Shown: positions 1 through 9,335 of the stretch, one piece after another
Layout of the letters: each line of letters begins with the position of its first letter
How positions within the stretch are numbered: position 1 is the stretch's first letter
From: Parabacteroides hominis
GTDB taxonomy: Bacteria; Bacteroidota; Bacteroidia; Bacteroidales; Tannerellaceae
Assembly: GCF_014287585.1 (NCBI RefSeq)
Contig: NZ_JACOOJ010000002.1
Coordinates: forward strand, 1 to 64,000
Length of the DNA stretch: 64,000 nucleotides
Reading direction: 5' to 3'
Made by a program: the position numbers and the translations under genes
Notes under the pieces: model-generated
What the model saw: the letters and a program-made list of their open reading frames with translations, nothing else
The model's database searches: none
Told to the model about the DNA's origin: nothing

Positions 1-93
1 AACAAGGTATATCATGGAATAGAATACTTGTAAAAAACGCAAGCTCATCAATGAGTAAGGAGCAGCCCCTTGTTAAATTTGCACTTTCTGATT

Positions 94-120
94 TTTGTTC
101 TGAATTTTCTTGTATCTTTG
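94..120 (+). promoter_or_regulatory. Bacteroidetes-type promoter before a possible small RNA
   Basis: A -7 box TATCTTTG lies at 113-120, with TTTG at 94-97 as a -33 box (spacing a little short). The expected start is near 126. No ORF follows for several hundred bases, so if active it drives a non-coding transcript. Confidence 0.45.
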
Positions 121-125
121 TAATC

Positions 126-290
126 TGCACAGCTTAATGATTTTGTCCATATTTTTTGTTTGCACTTATAATATAGACTTTTATTTTTTAAGCTGTGCTC
201 TTTTATTAATCAAATACACTAAAAGCAGCCATACAGCAAATGTGAACAAGACCCTTTCAAATCATCCGCAAGGGTAATATTTTTTAAGAA
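126..290 (+). ncRNA. Candidate small RNA with long-range stem and U-rich end
   Basis: Directly after the promoter, GCACAGCTTAA (127-137) is perfectly complementary to TTAAGCTGTGC (188-198) across 50 nt. Further on, ACCCTT (251-256) can pair with AAGGGT (270-275), followed by a T-rich stretch at 279-286 that could terminate transcription. The size (about 75 or 165 nt) fits a small RNA. No known family was recognised. Confidence 0.3.
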
Positions 291-292
291 AC
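256..292 (+). repeat. Dispersed repeat, copy A (inverted relative to copy B)
   Basis: The 27 bases at 266-292 recur exactly as the reverse complement at 37877-37903, and the preceding ten bases match at all but about three positions. Both copies have a small hairpin followed by a T-run, like a portable terminator. Confidence 0.6.
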
Positions 293-382
293 AAGATATT
301 TGGCAAGAGCCTGAATATTAACAAAATATGAATATCTGCATTTTTGGAGGGGTTCTTGTATTTTTTATCATATATAAATCTA

Positions 383-408
383 TTACTTTTGGCTTGATCC
401 AAAAGTAA
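383..408. other. Perfect 10-bp inverted repeat
   Basis: TTACTTTTGG (383-392) pairs perfectly with CCAAAAGTAA (399-408) across a 6-nt loop. There is no T-run after it, so it is more likely an operator or structural element than a terminator. The rest of 1-829 shows no gene; short ORFs there have no family resemblance. Confidence 0.4.
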
Positions 409-505
409 CAGGTAAATCAGCATTTAACCACAAACATCCACTTATTAATACAAATAAAAATCTTTACTAAACCCCGAAAATAATTAATATTGTTGTAACA
501 TTCTT

Positions 506-536
506 TTTGTAAACTCCATTAAATAGACTATCTTTA
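506..536 (+). promoter_or_regulatory. Promoter of the sensor kinase gene
   Basis: TTTG at 506-509 and TATCTTTA at 529-536, 19 nt apart, match the Bacteroidetes promoter at all but the second-last informative base. It implies a leader of about 290 nt containing a small CCGG...CCGG hairpin near 547-559. Confidence 0.5.
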
Positions 537-829
537 CTTCTGTTACCGGGGAGAAATCCGGTACATTGTTATAGGACATTTTATTATCTTCACGTAAAAC
601 TGGAAATTTCACAAAATCGATATTTAGATGTTCGTGCCACGCTTATGTACTTTTTACTACTTTATGGAACAGGAACCAAATAAAACGGATGCCGACCGCT
701 TTCAAATGATACAAAATCCGAAAAATAATCCGCTTTTTATTCGATCATATCATTATATCTGTTACATTTGTCATAAAACAAACTTTCGATTTATTTCAAT
801 ACAATTCGTCATCAAAAAACAGCTTCTAT

Positions 830-2890
830 ATGAAAAAAGAACACATCTTCTACACCATTGCTATCTTTTTATTTTCCTTTAGCTTATCCTGCAAGAAACA
901 GGAACCAGTGGTAAGAGACATCGAATTACTACCGCAAAACGACACGGTCTATATGCAAGCCCAGGAAGCGATCTATTCCGACCCGCTCTTCGCGCGCCGG
1001 ATACTGAAAGAGGCGATGGATACGCGGCCCGTAGGGGATAGCATCGATTGGTATATGTTATATACATTATATATTAAGACGTTCCTCACAACCTCCGAAC
1101 TGGACTCGGTGATCCCGCTTTGCCGCAAGATCGAACAGTTCTGCGCGCGGCAAAAGGAGCTGACACCTCACCACTATTATCTGCTGACCGACGCAAATAA
1201 TAATATCGGTAATCGCTACAGCATCGCCAGCATGAACGATTCGGCGCTCAAATATTTCAAAAAGGTGCTCGACTACAGCTTGCAGACACACAGCAGCCGG
1301 GTGATAGTGACAGCCTATACGAACCTGGCCGATGTCTACGTCCGCAGCGGCTATTACGACCAAGGCGCCTGGTATTACCGCCAGACGCTCTACATCGCCG
1401 ACTCGATGGAGCTGCCGCAACAGGAACTGATCAACACCTATACCGGCCTGGGACAAACCTATATGGAGCTGCGCGATTTCGAGCTTTCGCACTATTATTA
1501 CGACCTGGCCTACCGGCTTTTCGACCTGATGGACCTAAACCGCAAATTCGTCTACTTCACCAATCACGGGAATGTCTACTATTTTGAAGAACGATATCCG
1601 GAAGCACTCGAACTTTTCAAGAAAGGATACGAGCTGGTCAAGCCTACGCCCGAATACGCATATGCGCAAAATATCTGTATGGTCAACATCGGGGAGATCT
1701 ACCTGCTGATGGGACAGCTCGATTCCGCCAAGTTCTATCTCGACCCCTGCCTGTCTTACTTTGAAGCCATCCAAAACTCCTCGGCTGTCTATCATGCCCG
1801 GACGCAGCTATTCGAACTGGCTCTGAAGAAAGGAAATATCCGGGAGGCGACAAAACTGCTTCACGCAATGACCGATAACCTCTATGCCGAGCCTACCCTC
1901 GTCGGAATCCGTAAAAAATATCTGCAACATTATTACGAAGAAACGGGCGATTACCGCAAAGCCTACCAGTATCTCAAGGAAAACTTGCGGATGGATGACT
2001 CCATCCGCAACGACCGCATCCGGATGCGTGTGGCGGAAACCGAACTCCGCTACAAACAAGACACGACCTTGATGAAGCAGAGACTTTTCATCCAGAAGCA
2101 ACAGAGCGACATGCAGTCGTTGGAGTTGAGCGTCTTTATATGGATACTGGTTTGCACGTTGCTGCTCATCGTCGCCATCTTCATCTATTTCTACCAGAAG
2201 AAACAACGGGCTTACCAGCTTGCCGAAACGCGCAACAAGATCATCAGCCTGAGGATGGAAAACATCCGCAACCGCGTATCGCCTCATTTTATCTTCAACA
2301 CGCTCAACCGTGTGATCAGCCATTATGATTCAAACGACAGCAGCTACAAAGAGCTATGCCACCTGATCAAAATCATGCGCCTCAACCTGCGCCTGACAGA
2401 AAAACTGTGCATCACGCTTGCCGAAGAGATAGATTTCGTCCGTACCTATCTGGCCCTCGAACAGGAACGATTCGGCTCGTCTCTCGAAACCGACATCCGG
2501 ATCGACCCGCAAATCGACGCCGACCTGTTCGAACTTCCTTCGATGATGATCCAGATTCCGGTCGAGAATGCCATCAAACACGGCCTCCGGGAGAAAGAGG
2601 GCGAAAAACGGCTGTCCATCACCGTCAGCAAACAGAACGGCTGTATCACGATCAGCATAGAAGACAATGGCGCCGGTTTCCGGATGCAAACCGGAAGTCC
2701 GGACATGCAAAGCACGGGGACGGGTCTGAAAGTGCTGAACCAGACGATCCAGTTATTGAATGCCGGAAACCCTGTCCCTATCACGATCCTGATCCGGAAA
2801 AGCGATCATGGAACGGATGAAAATCCGGGCTGCCTGGTACAATTCACCTTGCCGGATAACTATTCGTATGTTTTGCCGGAAGGAAAGTAA
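830..2890 (+). CDS. TPR-containing sensor histidine kinase (LytS/His_kinase family)
   Basis: Membrane sensor kinase of 686 residues. A hydrophobic N-terminus ending in a Cys (near residue 21) suggests export, although the lipobox is not ideal. Residues about 50-400 are helical TPR-like repeats, probably periplasmic. One membrane span lies near 427-450. The phospho-acceptor motif VSPHFIFN places the His at about residue 486, the form used by His_kinase (PF06580) proteins. The ATPase part carries the N-box (ENAIKHG) and G-boxes (DNGAGF, GTGL). It should phosphorylate the LytTR regulator encoded 120 bp downstream, making a cognate pair. The ligand is unknown. Confidence 0.9.
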   Translation: MKKEHIFYTIAIFLFSFSLSCKKQEPVVRDIELLPQNDTVYMQAQEAIYSDPLFARRILKEAMDTRPVGDSIDWYMLYTLYIKTFLTTSELDSVIPLCRKIEQFCARQKELTPHHYYLLTDANNNIGNRYSIASMNDSALKYFKKVLDYSLQTHSSRVIVTAYTNLADVYVRSGYYDQGAWYYRQTLYIADSMELPQQELINTYTGLGQTYMELRDFELSHYYYDLAYRLFDLMDLNRKFVYFTNHGNVYYFEERYPEALELFKKGYELVKPTPEYAYAQNICMVNIGEIYLLMGQLDSAKFYLDPCLSYFEAIQNSSAVYHARTQLFELALKKGNIREATKLLHAMTDNLYAEPTLVGIRKKYLQHYYEETGDYRKAYQYLKENLRMDDSIRNDRIRMRVAETELRYKQDTTLMKQRLFIQKQQSDMQSLELSVFIWILVCTLLLIVAIFIYFYQKKQRAYQLAETRNKIISLRMENIRNRVSPHFIFNTLNRVISHYDSNDSSYKELCHLIKIMRLNLRLTEKLCITLAEEIDFVRTYLALEQERFGSSLETDIRIDPQIDADLFELPSMMIQIPVENAIKHGLREKEGEKRLSITVSKQNGCITISIEDNGAGFRMQTGSPDMQSTGTGLKVLNQTIQLLNAGNPVPITILIRKSDHGTDENPGCLVQFTLPDNYSYVLPEGK

Positions 2891-3013
2891 TCCGTTTAGC
2901 TTCGATTTGCAACCGAATAACCATCCAAAACAGGCAAATATCCACTATTCGGCCTAAAACGTACCGGATAACTATGGAGACAACTATTAAATTTGTGAAA
3001 AAAGAAAGTGATT

Positions 3014-3790
3014 ATGAAAAATAGCTATAAGATAGTGATCATCGACGACGACGAACTGGCGGTGGATAATCTGGTCTTCGAATTGAAGTCCTATCAGCAA
3101 TTTAATATGGAAGGAATCGCCAAAAACGGGGCAATGGGGAAAAAGTTGATTTTCAAAACGATGCCTGACCTGGTATTCCTCGATGTCGAGTTGCCCGATA
3201 TGCAGGGACCCGAACTGCTGAACCTGATCCGCAACGAGATCACCTGGAATATGCAAGTCGTTTTTTACACGGCTTACAATAAATATATGCTCGACGCGAT
3301 CCGCGAATCGGCTTTCGACTACTTGTTGAAGCCGATCGACAAAAGCGAATTGTCAAATATGATGAAACGTTTCGTCGAGAAGGTGGAGGAGCAGCAGCAG
3401 TTGCAAACGGTTCCTTTTCATATCCTGCTAAGGAGCCTTTCCCCACTGGAGCAGACGATCATCATCCCGTCGCCGACAAACGACCTGCAGTTTCTCAGGC
3501 CCGAAAACGTGGGCTTTTTCAAATATAATTCAGACAGAAAACAATGGGAGGCATACCTGAACAATACGGCGGCCCCCATCGCCATCCGTAAAAACATAGC
3601 GGCGGATCAGATATTAGCAAGTTCTCCCTCGTTCATACAGATTCATCAATCCTATATCATCAACATCAATTACCTGATTATGATCAAGGATAAGAAATGC
3701 GTGTTCTATCCGCCGTTCGACAATGTCCGCGACCTGCAGATCTCCAAACTGTATCTGAAGAAGCTGCAGGAAAAGTTTCTGATGTTGTAG
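3014..3790 (+). CDS. LytTR-family response regulator
   Basis: Two-domain regulator. The receiver domain (residues 1-120) has the acidic cluster DDDE near residue 11, phospho-acceptor Asp in FLDVELPD (about residue 57) and the conserved Lys in LLKPID. The C-terminal about 100 residues are a LytTR DNA-binding domain (VGFFKYNSDRKQW, FIQIHQSYIININY). ATG at 3014 is preferred over an in-frame GTG at 3008. It lies immediately downstream of the TPR kinase, its likely partner. It is convergent with the BACON gene, with only 7 bp between stop codons. Target genes cannot be read from sequence. Confidence 0.9.
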   Translation: MKNSYKIVIIDDDELAVDNLVFELKSYQQFNMEGIAKNGAMGKKLIFKTMPDLVFLDVELPDMQGPELLNLIRNEITWNMQVVFYTAYNKYMLDAIRESAFDYLLKPIDKSELSNMMKRFVEKVEEQQQLQTVPFHILLRSLSPLEQTIIIPSPTNDLQFLRPENVGFFKYNSDRKQWEAYLNNTAAPIAIRKNIAADQILASSPSFIQIHQSYIININYLIMIKDKKCVFYPPFDNVRDLQISKLYLKKLQEKFLML

Positions 3791-3797
3791 GAAAACG

Positions 3798-4946
3798 TCA
3801 ATCTTCTTTTGGCGTAAACAAAACCGCCCGCTGGTAGAGAGACATCACATTTTTCTTTTTGCCAAGAATCGGTTGGAAGGTCGTGTATTTCGAACCTTTT
3901 GCCAACTGGATGACCGTTATCGAAATAAGCCTGCGTCCTTTCTTCACGAAGATCGTGCCAACACGGTCTTCTTTCATTTTATTGGACAGGCATTTCAGAG
4001 ACAAAGAGGCGTTTCCTTCGCGGGTTGCCGCGCACCAGTTCGGATAAGAATAGATTTCCCAAGGCGTCTCATTTTGGCTAACCGTATATTCGACGGGCAA
4101 ATCCACCGTTCCGCCTTTCGGAATAAAGACGAGCGTATCGTTTCCATTCGGGGTGAAAATCTTGAAATTATCCATTTCTTGCATCAAATGAATTTCGGCA
4201 TGGCGCGAACCGGCTCCGATACGGATCGTCCCCGTACGTCTTGCCGCCCCTTCGTTGATGGAAGGTTCGATGTACAGGTGCAGGCTGTCTTTACGCCAAG
4301 AACACCAGGGGGCATCATTGCTCTCAACCGCCCAATCGCAGTTCGAAGTTATTTCGATCGCTTTCTCCGTATCGTCGGCCAGGAAAAAGAGATCGGATTC
4401 ACTCAACGTCAACTTCTCTTCCGCTCCTGCCTGCACGATCTTGACGAGTTGTTTCCTGCCCGACCATTTCAAAGTGATGGTTTGCGAGCGGCGCACGGTC
4501 GTCTGATTCGGATTGACAACGACTTTCAATCCTTCTTTCTCCTTGGTGGCCGTACACCAGTCGTGGACATCGGAGAAACTCCAGCTTCTTTTCGTTTTCA
4601 CCGGGATGACTTGTTCGCCTCCCGCTGCCGTGAACTCATAACTTTCTTCGGCTGCCACCTTAGCGGTTTGTTGCGTGAAATAGTTCAAGACCTGATTGCA
4701 GGCGGCGATCTGCTCGTCGCAATTCTGCACGCCTTGCTGGTCGCGGTTCACCTTATAGCATCTCTTTGCCGATTCGAATTTGCGGGCCGCCTCTTTGACG
4801 GATGCCTCCGTCCGCTTCTTTAACAAGGCCAATCCGCTCTCGTACGTCCCGTTGCAATCCTGCGAAAAAGCAGATGCGACAAAAAGGAACAGTGACAAAA
4901 GGCTGCAAAAGCCTTTCACGTAAAATTTGCTTATCGTTGTTTTCAT
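3798..4946 (-). CDS. Secreted protein with three BACON-like domains
   Basis: Exported protein of 382 residues: a signal peptide ends near AFSQ, followed by a short helical cysteine-containing segment (CNGTYESG to CNQVLNYF). Three beta-sandwich repeats of BACON type follow (about residues 105-185, 185-265, 270-355), each with a W-C core such as DWCTAT, APWCSW and NWCAAT. BACON domains in Bacteroidetes usually mediate surface or glycan contacts. The ATG at 4946 with a GAAGAAG ribosome site is chosen over an upstream TTG at 4955. It is the last gene of the kinase/phosphatase operon, 5 bp after the membrane kinase, so it may be a periplasmic partner of it. The function is otherwise unknown. Confidence 0.75.
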   Translation of the reverse strand: MKTTISKFYVKGFCSLLSLFLFVASAFSQDCNGTYESGLALLKKRTEASVKEAARKFESAKRCYKVNRDQQGVQNCDEQIAACNQVLNYFTQQTAKVAAEESYEFTAAGGEQVIPVKTKRSWSFSDVHDWCTATKEKEGLKVVVNPNQTTVRRSQTITLKWSGRKQLVKIVQAGAEEKLTLSESDLFFLADDTEKAIEITSNCDWAVESNDAPWCSWRKDSLHLYIEPSINEGAARRTGTIRIGAGSRHAEIHLMQEMDNFKIFTPNGNDTLVFIPKGGTVDLPVEYTVSQNETPWEIYSYPNWCAATREGNASLSLKCLSNKMKEDRVGTIFVKKGRRLISITVIQLAKGSKYTTFQPILGKKKNVMSLYQRAVLFTPKED

Positions 4947-4951
4947 CTTCT

Positions 4952-6565
4952 TCAATTATTAGTTTGACTGGCGATAGAGTCCTGAACGGCTTCCTTGCGG
5001 GCACGGAAATCTTTCAGGATGGCCGATTCGGGTTTGACGCCGGATGCCCTTTGATAAAAGATTTCGGCCATGTCATAATCCTGGGTTTGTTCCGCCTCTG
5101 CCGCCATAGATACGAATAAATTATAAATCTCTTCAATTTTTTTCTGCACGCTGTCCTTCCGGGCGGAAACACCTGCCACACCGGGGAACTCGATCCGGTA
5201 CTCATCTTCCAACCTTAAAGCGGCGTCATAACGCCCGACTGCCCCCAAATAGAACTGCTCGTAATCTCCTCCCTGGCTTTTATTGCCAAGGTCGGTCAGG
5301 CTGTCACCGGCATGGATATATTGGAGGTATTCGTTATAGCGGGCTTCGATTTCCATTGCTTTCGCCTCAGCCTCCTCCTCTTTTTGTTTCTGTTCCAAGC
5401 TATGAAAAACGAAAAACAGGATTCCGGCGAGGGCGATCACAGGGAGGCCCCATTTCAGTATCCTGGGGAGTAAACTATTCTGAAGAGCTTTGTTTGCTAT
5501 ATTATCTATTTCGGGGTCATGTGTTTCGATCTTTTCGATTTCCGGCTCTTTCGTTTCTTCCGGGCTTTTCTCCTCTTTCAGTTCCTGCGGATCTTCCGGC
5601 GTCTGCACTTCTTCCTGCCGTCCCTCAGGCGTCGGTTCCTGATTTTCGGGAATGATCTTTTCCGGTACAGGCTCCAAAGGAGTTTCCTGTACTTTTTCTT
5701 CTATTACGGGAGACAATTTTTCAGCCCGCTTACCTGGCAGGACCGGGACTTCACCGTTCAGGTATTGCTCGCAATACATCCGTATTTCGGTTGCGGAAGG
5801 GCGTTCCCAAGTGTCTTTCCGCAGACATAAATCGACAATGGCCTTCAATTCGGCTGACCATTCCCCTTCCAGCACCGGAATCTCTGCGCCATGCTGCAAC
5901 AGCAAGCCGCCGTGCTCGCCGAAAGGGACCATGCCTGTGAGCAGTTCGTAAAGCGTCGCTCCCAAAGAGAAAACATCGCTCGCTTTGATCGGCAGTGGAT
6001 ATTTACTGAAACGCTCCGGTCCCATATAGGCCAATGTACCGACGGAACCTTCTGTTTTCATAATACTTTTACGCAACGTATTCCGCGCTTTTATGCTGAT
6101 ACCGAAATCGGTCAGCAGGTAACGCCCGGATATATCGATCAGTATATTGTCCGGCTTAATGTCCTGATGAATGACAGGCGGCTCCTGTTCATGCAAATAT
6201 TCCAGCCCGCTCGCAATATCCCGCAGGAAAAGCCATGCCTCCTTCTCGCTCATCCGCCCAATCAGATTGGCTGCGGAGCCTTGCCTGCAATAGGGCAAAA
6301 CCAGATAAGGCATCCGCTCGAAGGTATCGTAATAGGTCGGCTTAAGCAAATTGCTATGATTCAAATTGAAAACAAGGGAAAACTCGGTTGAAAACAGTTG
6401 TACGCCGTGTTCATCCATGCCTCCTCCCGGAGCGTAGACTTTTAAAGCGACTTTCAGGGAAGTCAGGGTGTCGTCAGCCAACCAGACTTCCGAAAATCCG
6501 CCACGTCCCAGGAGCCGTTCCAATCTATAGCGGTTTGCAAATAGTATATTTTCTTCTAACTGCAT
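4952..6565 (-). CDS. Membrane Ser/Thr protein kinase (Hanks type) with extracytoplasmic TPR-like tail
   Basis: The kinase domain is N-terminal: glycine loop GRGGFSEV (about 20-27), ATP Lys in VALKV (42), catalytic loop HQDIKPDN (133-140, Asp135), DFG (153-155) and a GPE in place of APE. A proline/glutamate-rich linker (about 280-355) leads to one membrane span (about 371-390). A helical, probably TPR-like domain then continues to residue 537. This is the PknB/Stk layout, with a sensor outside the membrane. The PP2C phosphatase is 3 bp upstream in the same operon and is the likely antagonist. HQD instead of HRD means it lacks the RD arginine, so activation-loop control may differ. Confidence 0.9.
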   Translation of the reverse strand: MQLEENILFANRYRLERLLGRGGFSEVWLADDTLTSLKVALKVYAPGGGMDEHGVQLFSTEFSLVFNLNHSNLLKPTYYDTFERMPYLVLPYCRQGSAANLIGRMSEKEAWLFLRDIASGLEYLHEQEPPVIHQDIKPDNILIDISGRYLLTDFGISIKARNTLRKSIMKTEGSVGTLAYMGPERFSKYPLPIKASDVFSLGATLYELLTGMVPFGEHGGLLLQHGAEIPVLEGEWSAELKAIVDLCLRKDTWERPSATEIRMYCEQYLNGEVPVLPGKRAEKLSPVIEEKVQETPLEPVPEKIIPENQEPTPEGRQEEVQTPEDPQELKEEKSPEETKEPEIEKIETHDPEIDNIANKALQNSLLPRILKWGLPVIALAGILFFVFHSLEQKQKEEEAEAKAMEIEARYNEYLQYIHAGDSLTDLGNKSQGGDYEQFYLGAVGRYDAALRLEDEYRIEFPGVAGVSARKDSVQKKIEEIYNLFVSMAAEAEQTQDYDMAEIFYQRASGVKPESAILKDFRARKEAVQDSIASQTNN

Positions 6566-6568
6566 AGT

Positions 6569-7624
6569 TTATTTGACTGTTTGTTCATACCAATGAATAA
6601 TCTTATTTTTCCAGGGTTGCCCGTTTCCTTCTGCCGAAAGCAACCAGGCCAGGCAGGATAAAAGAAGGATGAAAAAGATGCCGGTCGTCCACAAAACGAG
6701 TTTCCGAACCGGCTTTTTGCGCTCTTTTTCCGTAAACGTCGAGACGGTTTGCTGCATCTCCGGCATAGGCGTCTTGTTTTCTTCCGGGGCGACCTGGCAA
6801 AGGACGACCGTCACGTTATCATGGCCTCCCAAGTCCAGTGCGCCTTGGATGAGCGATTTCGTACACATATCGATATCGTCCGAAGTCTCTTGCATGACAG
6901 CCTCGATCTCCTCGTCCCGAAGCATCGAGTTAAGCCCGTCCGTACAAAGCAACAGTATCTCTCCTTCCTGCAAAGGTAAACGGATAAAATCGGGATTTGC
7001 CGCTTTCCGGGGATTGCCCAGGCTGCGGGTTATGATGTTGCTGTCAGGATGGTCAAAGGCATATTCAGGAAGAAGGCGGCCACTGTCGACCAACTCCTGT
7101 ACATAGGAATGGTCTTTTGTCACCTGCGCAAGGCCGGAAACCGGGTTGAACAGATAGGCACGGCTGTCGCCACACCAAACGATGTTGGCAAATCCTTCAA
7201 ACAGCCAGGCCGCGACAAGGGTTGTGCCCATCGACTTGACTCCTTCTTCTTCTTTACTCCTTTTTTTGATCGCATTGTCGGCGGCTACCACGGCTTCGTG
7301 CATATATTTGCGGATCGCAGAATCGTCTTTCGCAATCTCGTCCGTTATCTTATCGGCCGAAAAGAATTCTTTCACCGTATCGACGGCTATCCTGGAGGCT
7401 ATTTCGCCGGCGTCCAGTCCTCCCATACCGTCTGCGACAACCAGCATCGCCCCTTTATCGCCTAACGTAAAAAGAGTATGGCAGTCGCGGGGAAGCAACC
7501 ACTCCCCCGCGGCAAGATCCGTACTCACGACAAAATTATCCTCGTTATTCGTACGGACACATCCTACATTCGTCTGCGCCCCTAACTTAAACTTAAAAGG
7601 ACTATTACTATTCGTTTCTCCCAT
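6569..7624 (-). CDS. PP2C-family Ser/Thr phosphatase with C-terminal membrane anchor
   Basis: Metal-dependent phosphatase of 351 residues. All PP2C motifs are present: RTNNED near 25, VADGMGG near 65, GTTLVAAW, GDSRAYL, LLCTDGL and GGHDNVTVV near 262. A basic stretch and a single membrane segment (LVLWTTGIFFILLLSCLAWL) lie near the C-terminus, leaving the catalytic part in the cytoplasm beside the two kinases. It should reverse phosphorylation by the kinases of this operon and release FHA-bound partners. It lies between the FHA/protease-like gene (21 bp upstream) and the membrane kinase (3 bp downstream). Confidence 0.9.
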   Translation of the reverse strand: MGETNSNSPFKFKLGAQTNVGCVRTNNEDNFVVSTDLAAGEWLLPRDCHTLFTLGDKGAMLVVADGMGGLDAGEIASRIAVDTVKEFFSADKITDEIAKDDSAIRKYMHEAVVAADNAIKKRSKEEEGVKSMGTTLVAAWLFEGFANIVWCGDSRAYLFNPVSGLAQVTKDHSYVQELVDSGRLLPEYAFDHPDSNIITRSLGNPRKAANPDFIRLPLQEGEILLLCTDGLNSMLRDEEIEAVMQETSDDIDMCTKSLIQGALDLGGHDNVTVVLCQVAPEENKTPMPEMQQTVSTFTEKERKKPVRKLVLWTTGIFFILLLSCLAWLLSAEGNGQPWKNKIIHWYEQTVK

Positions 7625-7645
7625 AGACTACTCTTTCACTTTTCA

Positions 7646-9301
7646 TTACCGGACGGCTGAAATCGGGACGACCACACCCCGCTGTCCTTCGGCCATAGAA
7701 GAAATCAGTCCGACCACTTCATATTCTCCGGTTTCCGAAACGGCGAAAACAGGTGCGCCGGAACCGCCTACTTCAAAACTTGTATTCGTCGTCATGATAT
7801 CGCCACGATCCAATCCGCTGTTAGCCGTTACGCCACTGCCGTAAACCGGTCCGGAAGCCGAATTGATGCCTACTTCTGCCGGGAATCCTAAAATGGTCAG
7901 AGGAATGCCCCGGCCCAATGAGGTCGATTTCGAGGGATCGAATTTCAAACCGCCTTTCTTGGCTGTCTGGAAATAAGCCCAGTCTTTTCCTCCGTTCGAC
8001 GGTGCAATACGCAGGCGGGCGCCCTTGACAAGACCACCTAACGGTCCTCGAAGAACCGTATAGTTATCGGCGCTGCGGTCACAGGTGAACTGGTCGCTCG
8101 TAAAGGTCAACGCGTCTCCGCTTGAGGAATAGGCCGTAAAATAAGCGACCACTTTTTCCAGATTGCAGACAGCTTTGTTCAACGGGCGCATATCTTCGTC
8201 CATCAGATTGCCATTTACCTGGAAATACCATCTTTCAATGATGCGGCGGGACGTAACAAAACGTCCGTCACTCAACAAGAAGCCGGTTCCCGCCCAGCGA
8301 CGGATGATATTGATTACTTCCGTCTTGCCTTTTTTATTCGTATGTTCCACTTTATCGAGCTGGATATAATAGATGTAAGGGAAGCAACTCTCGTATGAAG
8401 TCATGCCACCTGCCGCCGGGGCAACAGAGGCAGAAGCAGGAGCCGCGACCGGTTCGCTGACGGCAGCCGCTTGCCTGGCCGATTCGTTTTCCGCTTTTTC
8501 TTCACGAACCGTTTTTAAATCACTTTTCAGTCCTACCAATTCATTACGGAGCTGGCTTATTCCCTGCGAAGTGCTGGTTTGGCTCGCCTGACTGGCTTGT
8601 ATAGCGGCCTGGGCTGCATTCTGGGCCTGGGTAGAAACGGCGGCGAGCTGTTTTTGGGCTTCCACGCCGGCACTATCCTGCCGGGCACTTACGGATGCGA
8701 TACTTCCTGCCAGCATTTCATTTGTTTTCTGGGCCTGCTGTTGGTTCAGAATGCTCCAGGCGATAAAGCCGCCGATCACCAGCAGGAAAACGACAGACAT
8801 CCAAACCATCATCTGCTTATAGGGTTTCAATGCCTGCTGGCGGAACAGACTGAACCGTTCCGTAAAGTTTATATTCTTGATCATGCTCCTGTCGCCCTGA
8901 GGAACGATAAATCCCATACGCGGGCCATTAGAGGAAAGTTGAATCTCATCTCCGTTTTGCAGATACCATTCATCCGTCACCGGACGGCCATTCAAAAGCG
9001 TTGTATTGACTTTGGACAAATGAACCAGTTTCCAACCTGCCCCATCCCGGACAATTGCAGCATGGCGACGGCTCACCGAAGTGAACGAATCGTCAAAACG
9101 GACCTGGCAACGCGGATCGCGCCCCATTTCTACTTGATCGACAATGATCTTTTGTGTTTCACCGGCACGATGATATTTAGAAGACATGCGATGCTCCAAT
9201 ACGTAATATTGCTTATGCGCACCTCCCATCAGTGCACCCATTCCTGCGCCAACCGATCCGGAAAAGGACCGTCTGTATGGCTCTGTTTGTCTTTGTACCA
9301 T
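7646..9301 (-). CDS. FHA-membrane-trypsin-like protein, probable pseudoprotease
   Basis: Protein of 551 residues. An FHA phosphothreonine-binding domain (about 35-135) has MGRDP (59-63), SRRH (77-80) and LLNGRPV. A membrane span (about 164-185) and an Ala/Gln-rich coiled coil (190-275) follow, then a trypsin-like fold (about 305-551). The Ser motif GGSGAPVF (Ser near 514) and the GTGFLLSDG strand are present. Where trypsin-like proteins have the catalytic His (T-A-R-H type), this one reads TSRR, placing an Arg at about 353. It may therefore be catalytically dead and act as a phosphorylation-controlled scaffold. The cytoplasmic FHA would read kinase signals and pass them to the other side of the membrane. 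Confidence 0.8.
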   Translation of the reverse strand: MVQRQTEPYRRSFSGSVGAGMGALMGGAHKQYYVLEHRMSSKYHRAGETQKIIVDQVEMGRDPRCQVRFDDSFTSVSRRHAAIVRDGAGWKLVHLSKVNTTLLNGRPVTDEWYLQNGDEIQLSSNGPRMGFIVPQGDRSMIKNINFTERFSLFRQQALKPYKQMMVWMSVVFLLVIGGFIAWSILNQQQAQKTNEMLAGSIASVSARQDSAGVEAQKQLAAVSTQAQNAAQAAIQASQASQTSTSQGISQLRNELVGLKSDLKTVREEKAENESARQAAAVSEPVAAPASASVAPAAGGMTSYESCFPYIYYIQLDKVEHTNKKGKTEVINIIRRWAGTGFLLSDGRFVTSRRIIERWYFQVNGNLMDEDMRPLNKAVCNLEKVVAYFTAYSSSGDALTFTSDQFTCDRSADNYTVLRGPLGGLVKGARLRIAPSNGGKDWAYFQTAKKGGLKFDPSKSTSLGRGIPLTILGFPAEVGINSASGPVYGSGVTANSGLDRGDIMTTNTSFEVGGSGAPVFAVSETGEYEVVGLISSMAEGQRGVVVPISAVR

Positions 9302-9335
9302 AGGTCTATACTATTTTTTCATTAATAAATCAGAA

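Noticed and set aside
628..882. 84-residue ORF before the sensor kinase
   Set aside because: Overlaps the kinase start, no family resemblance, no ribosome site; lies in the 5-prime leader.
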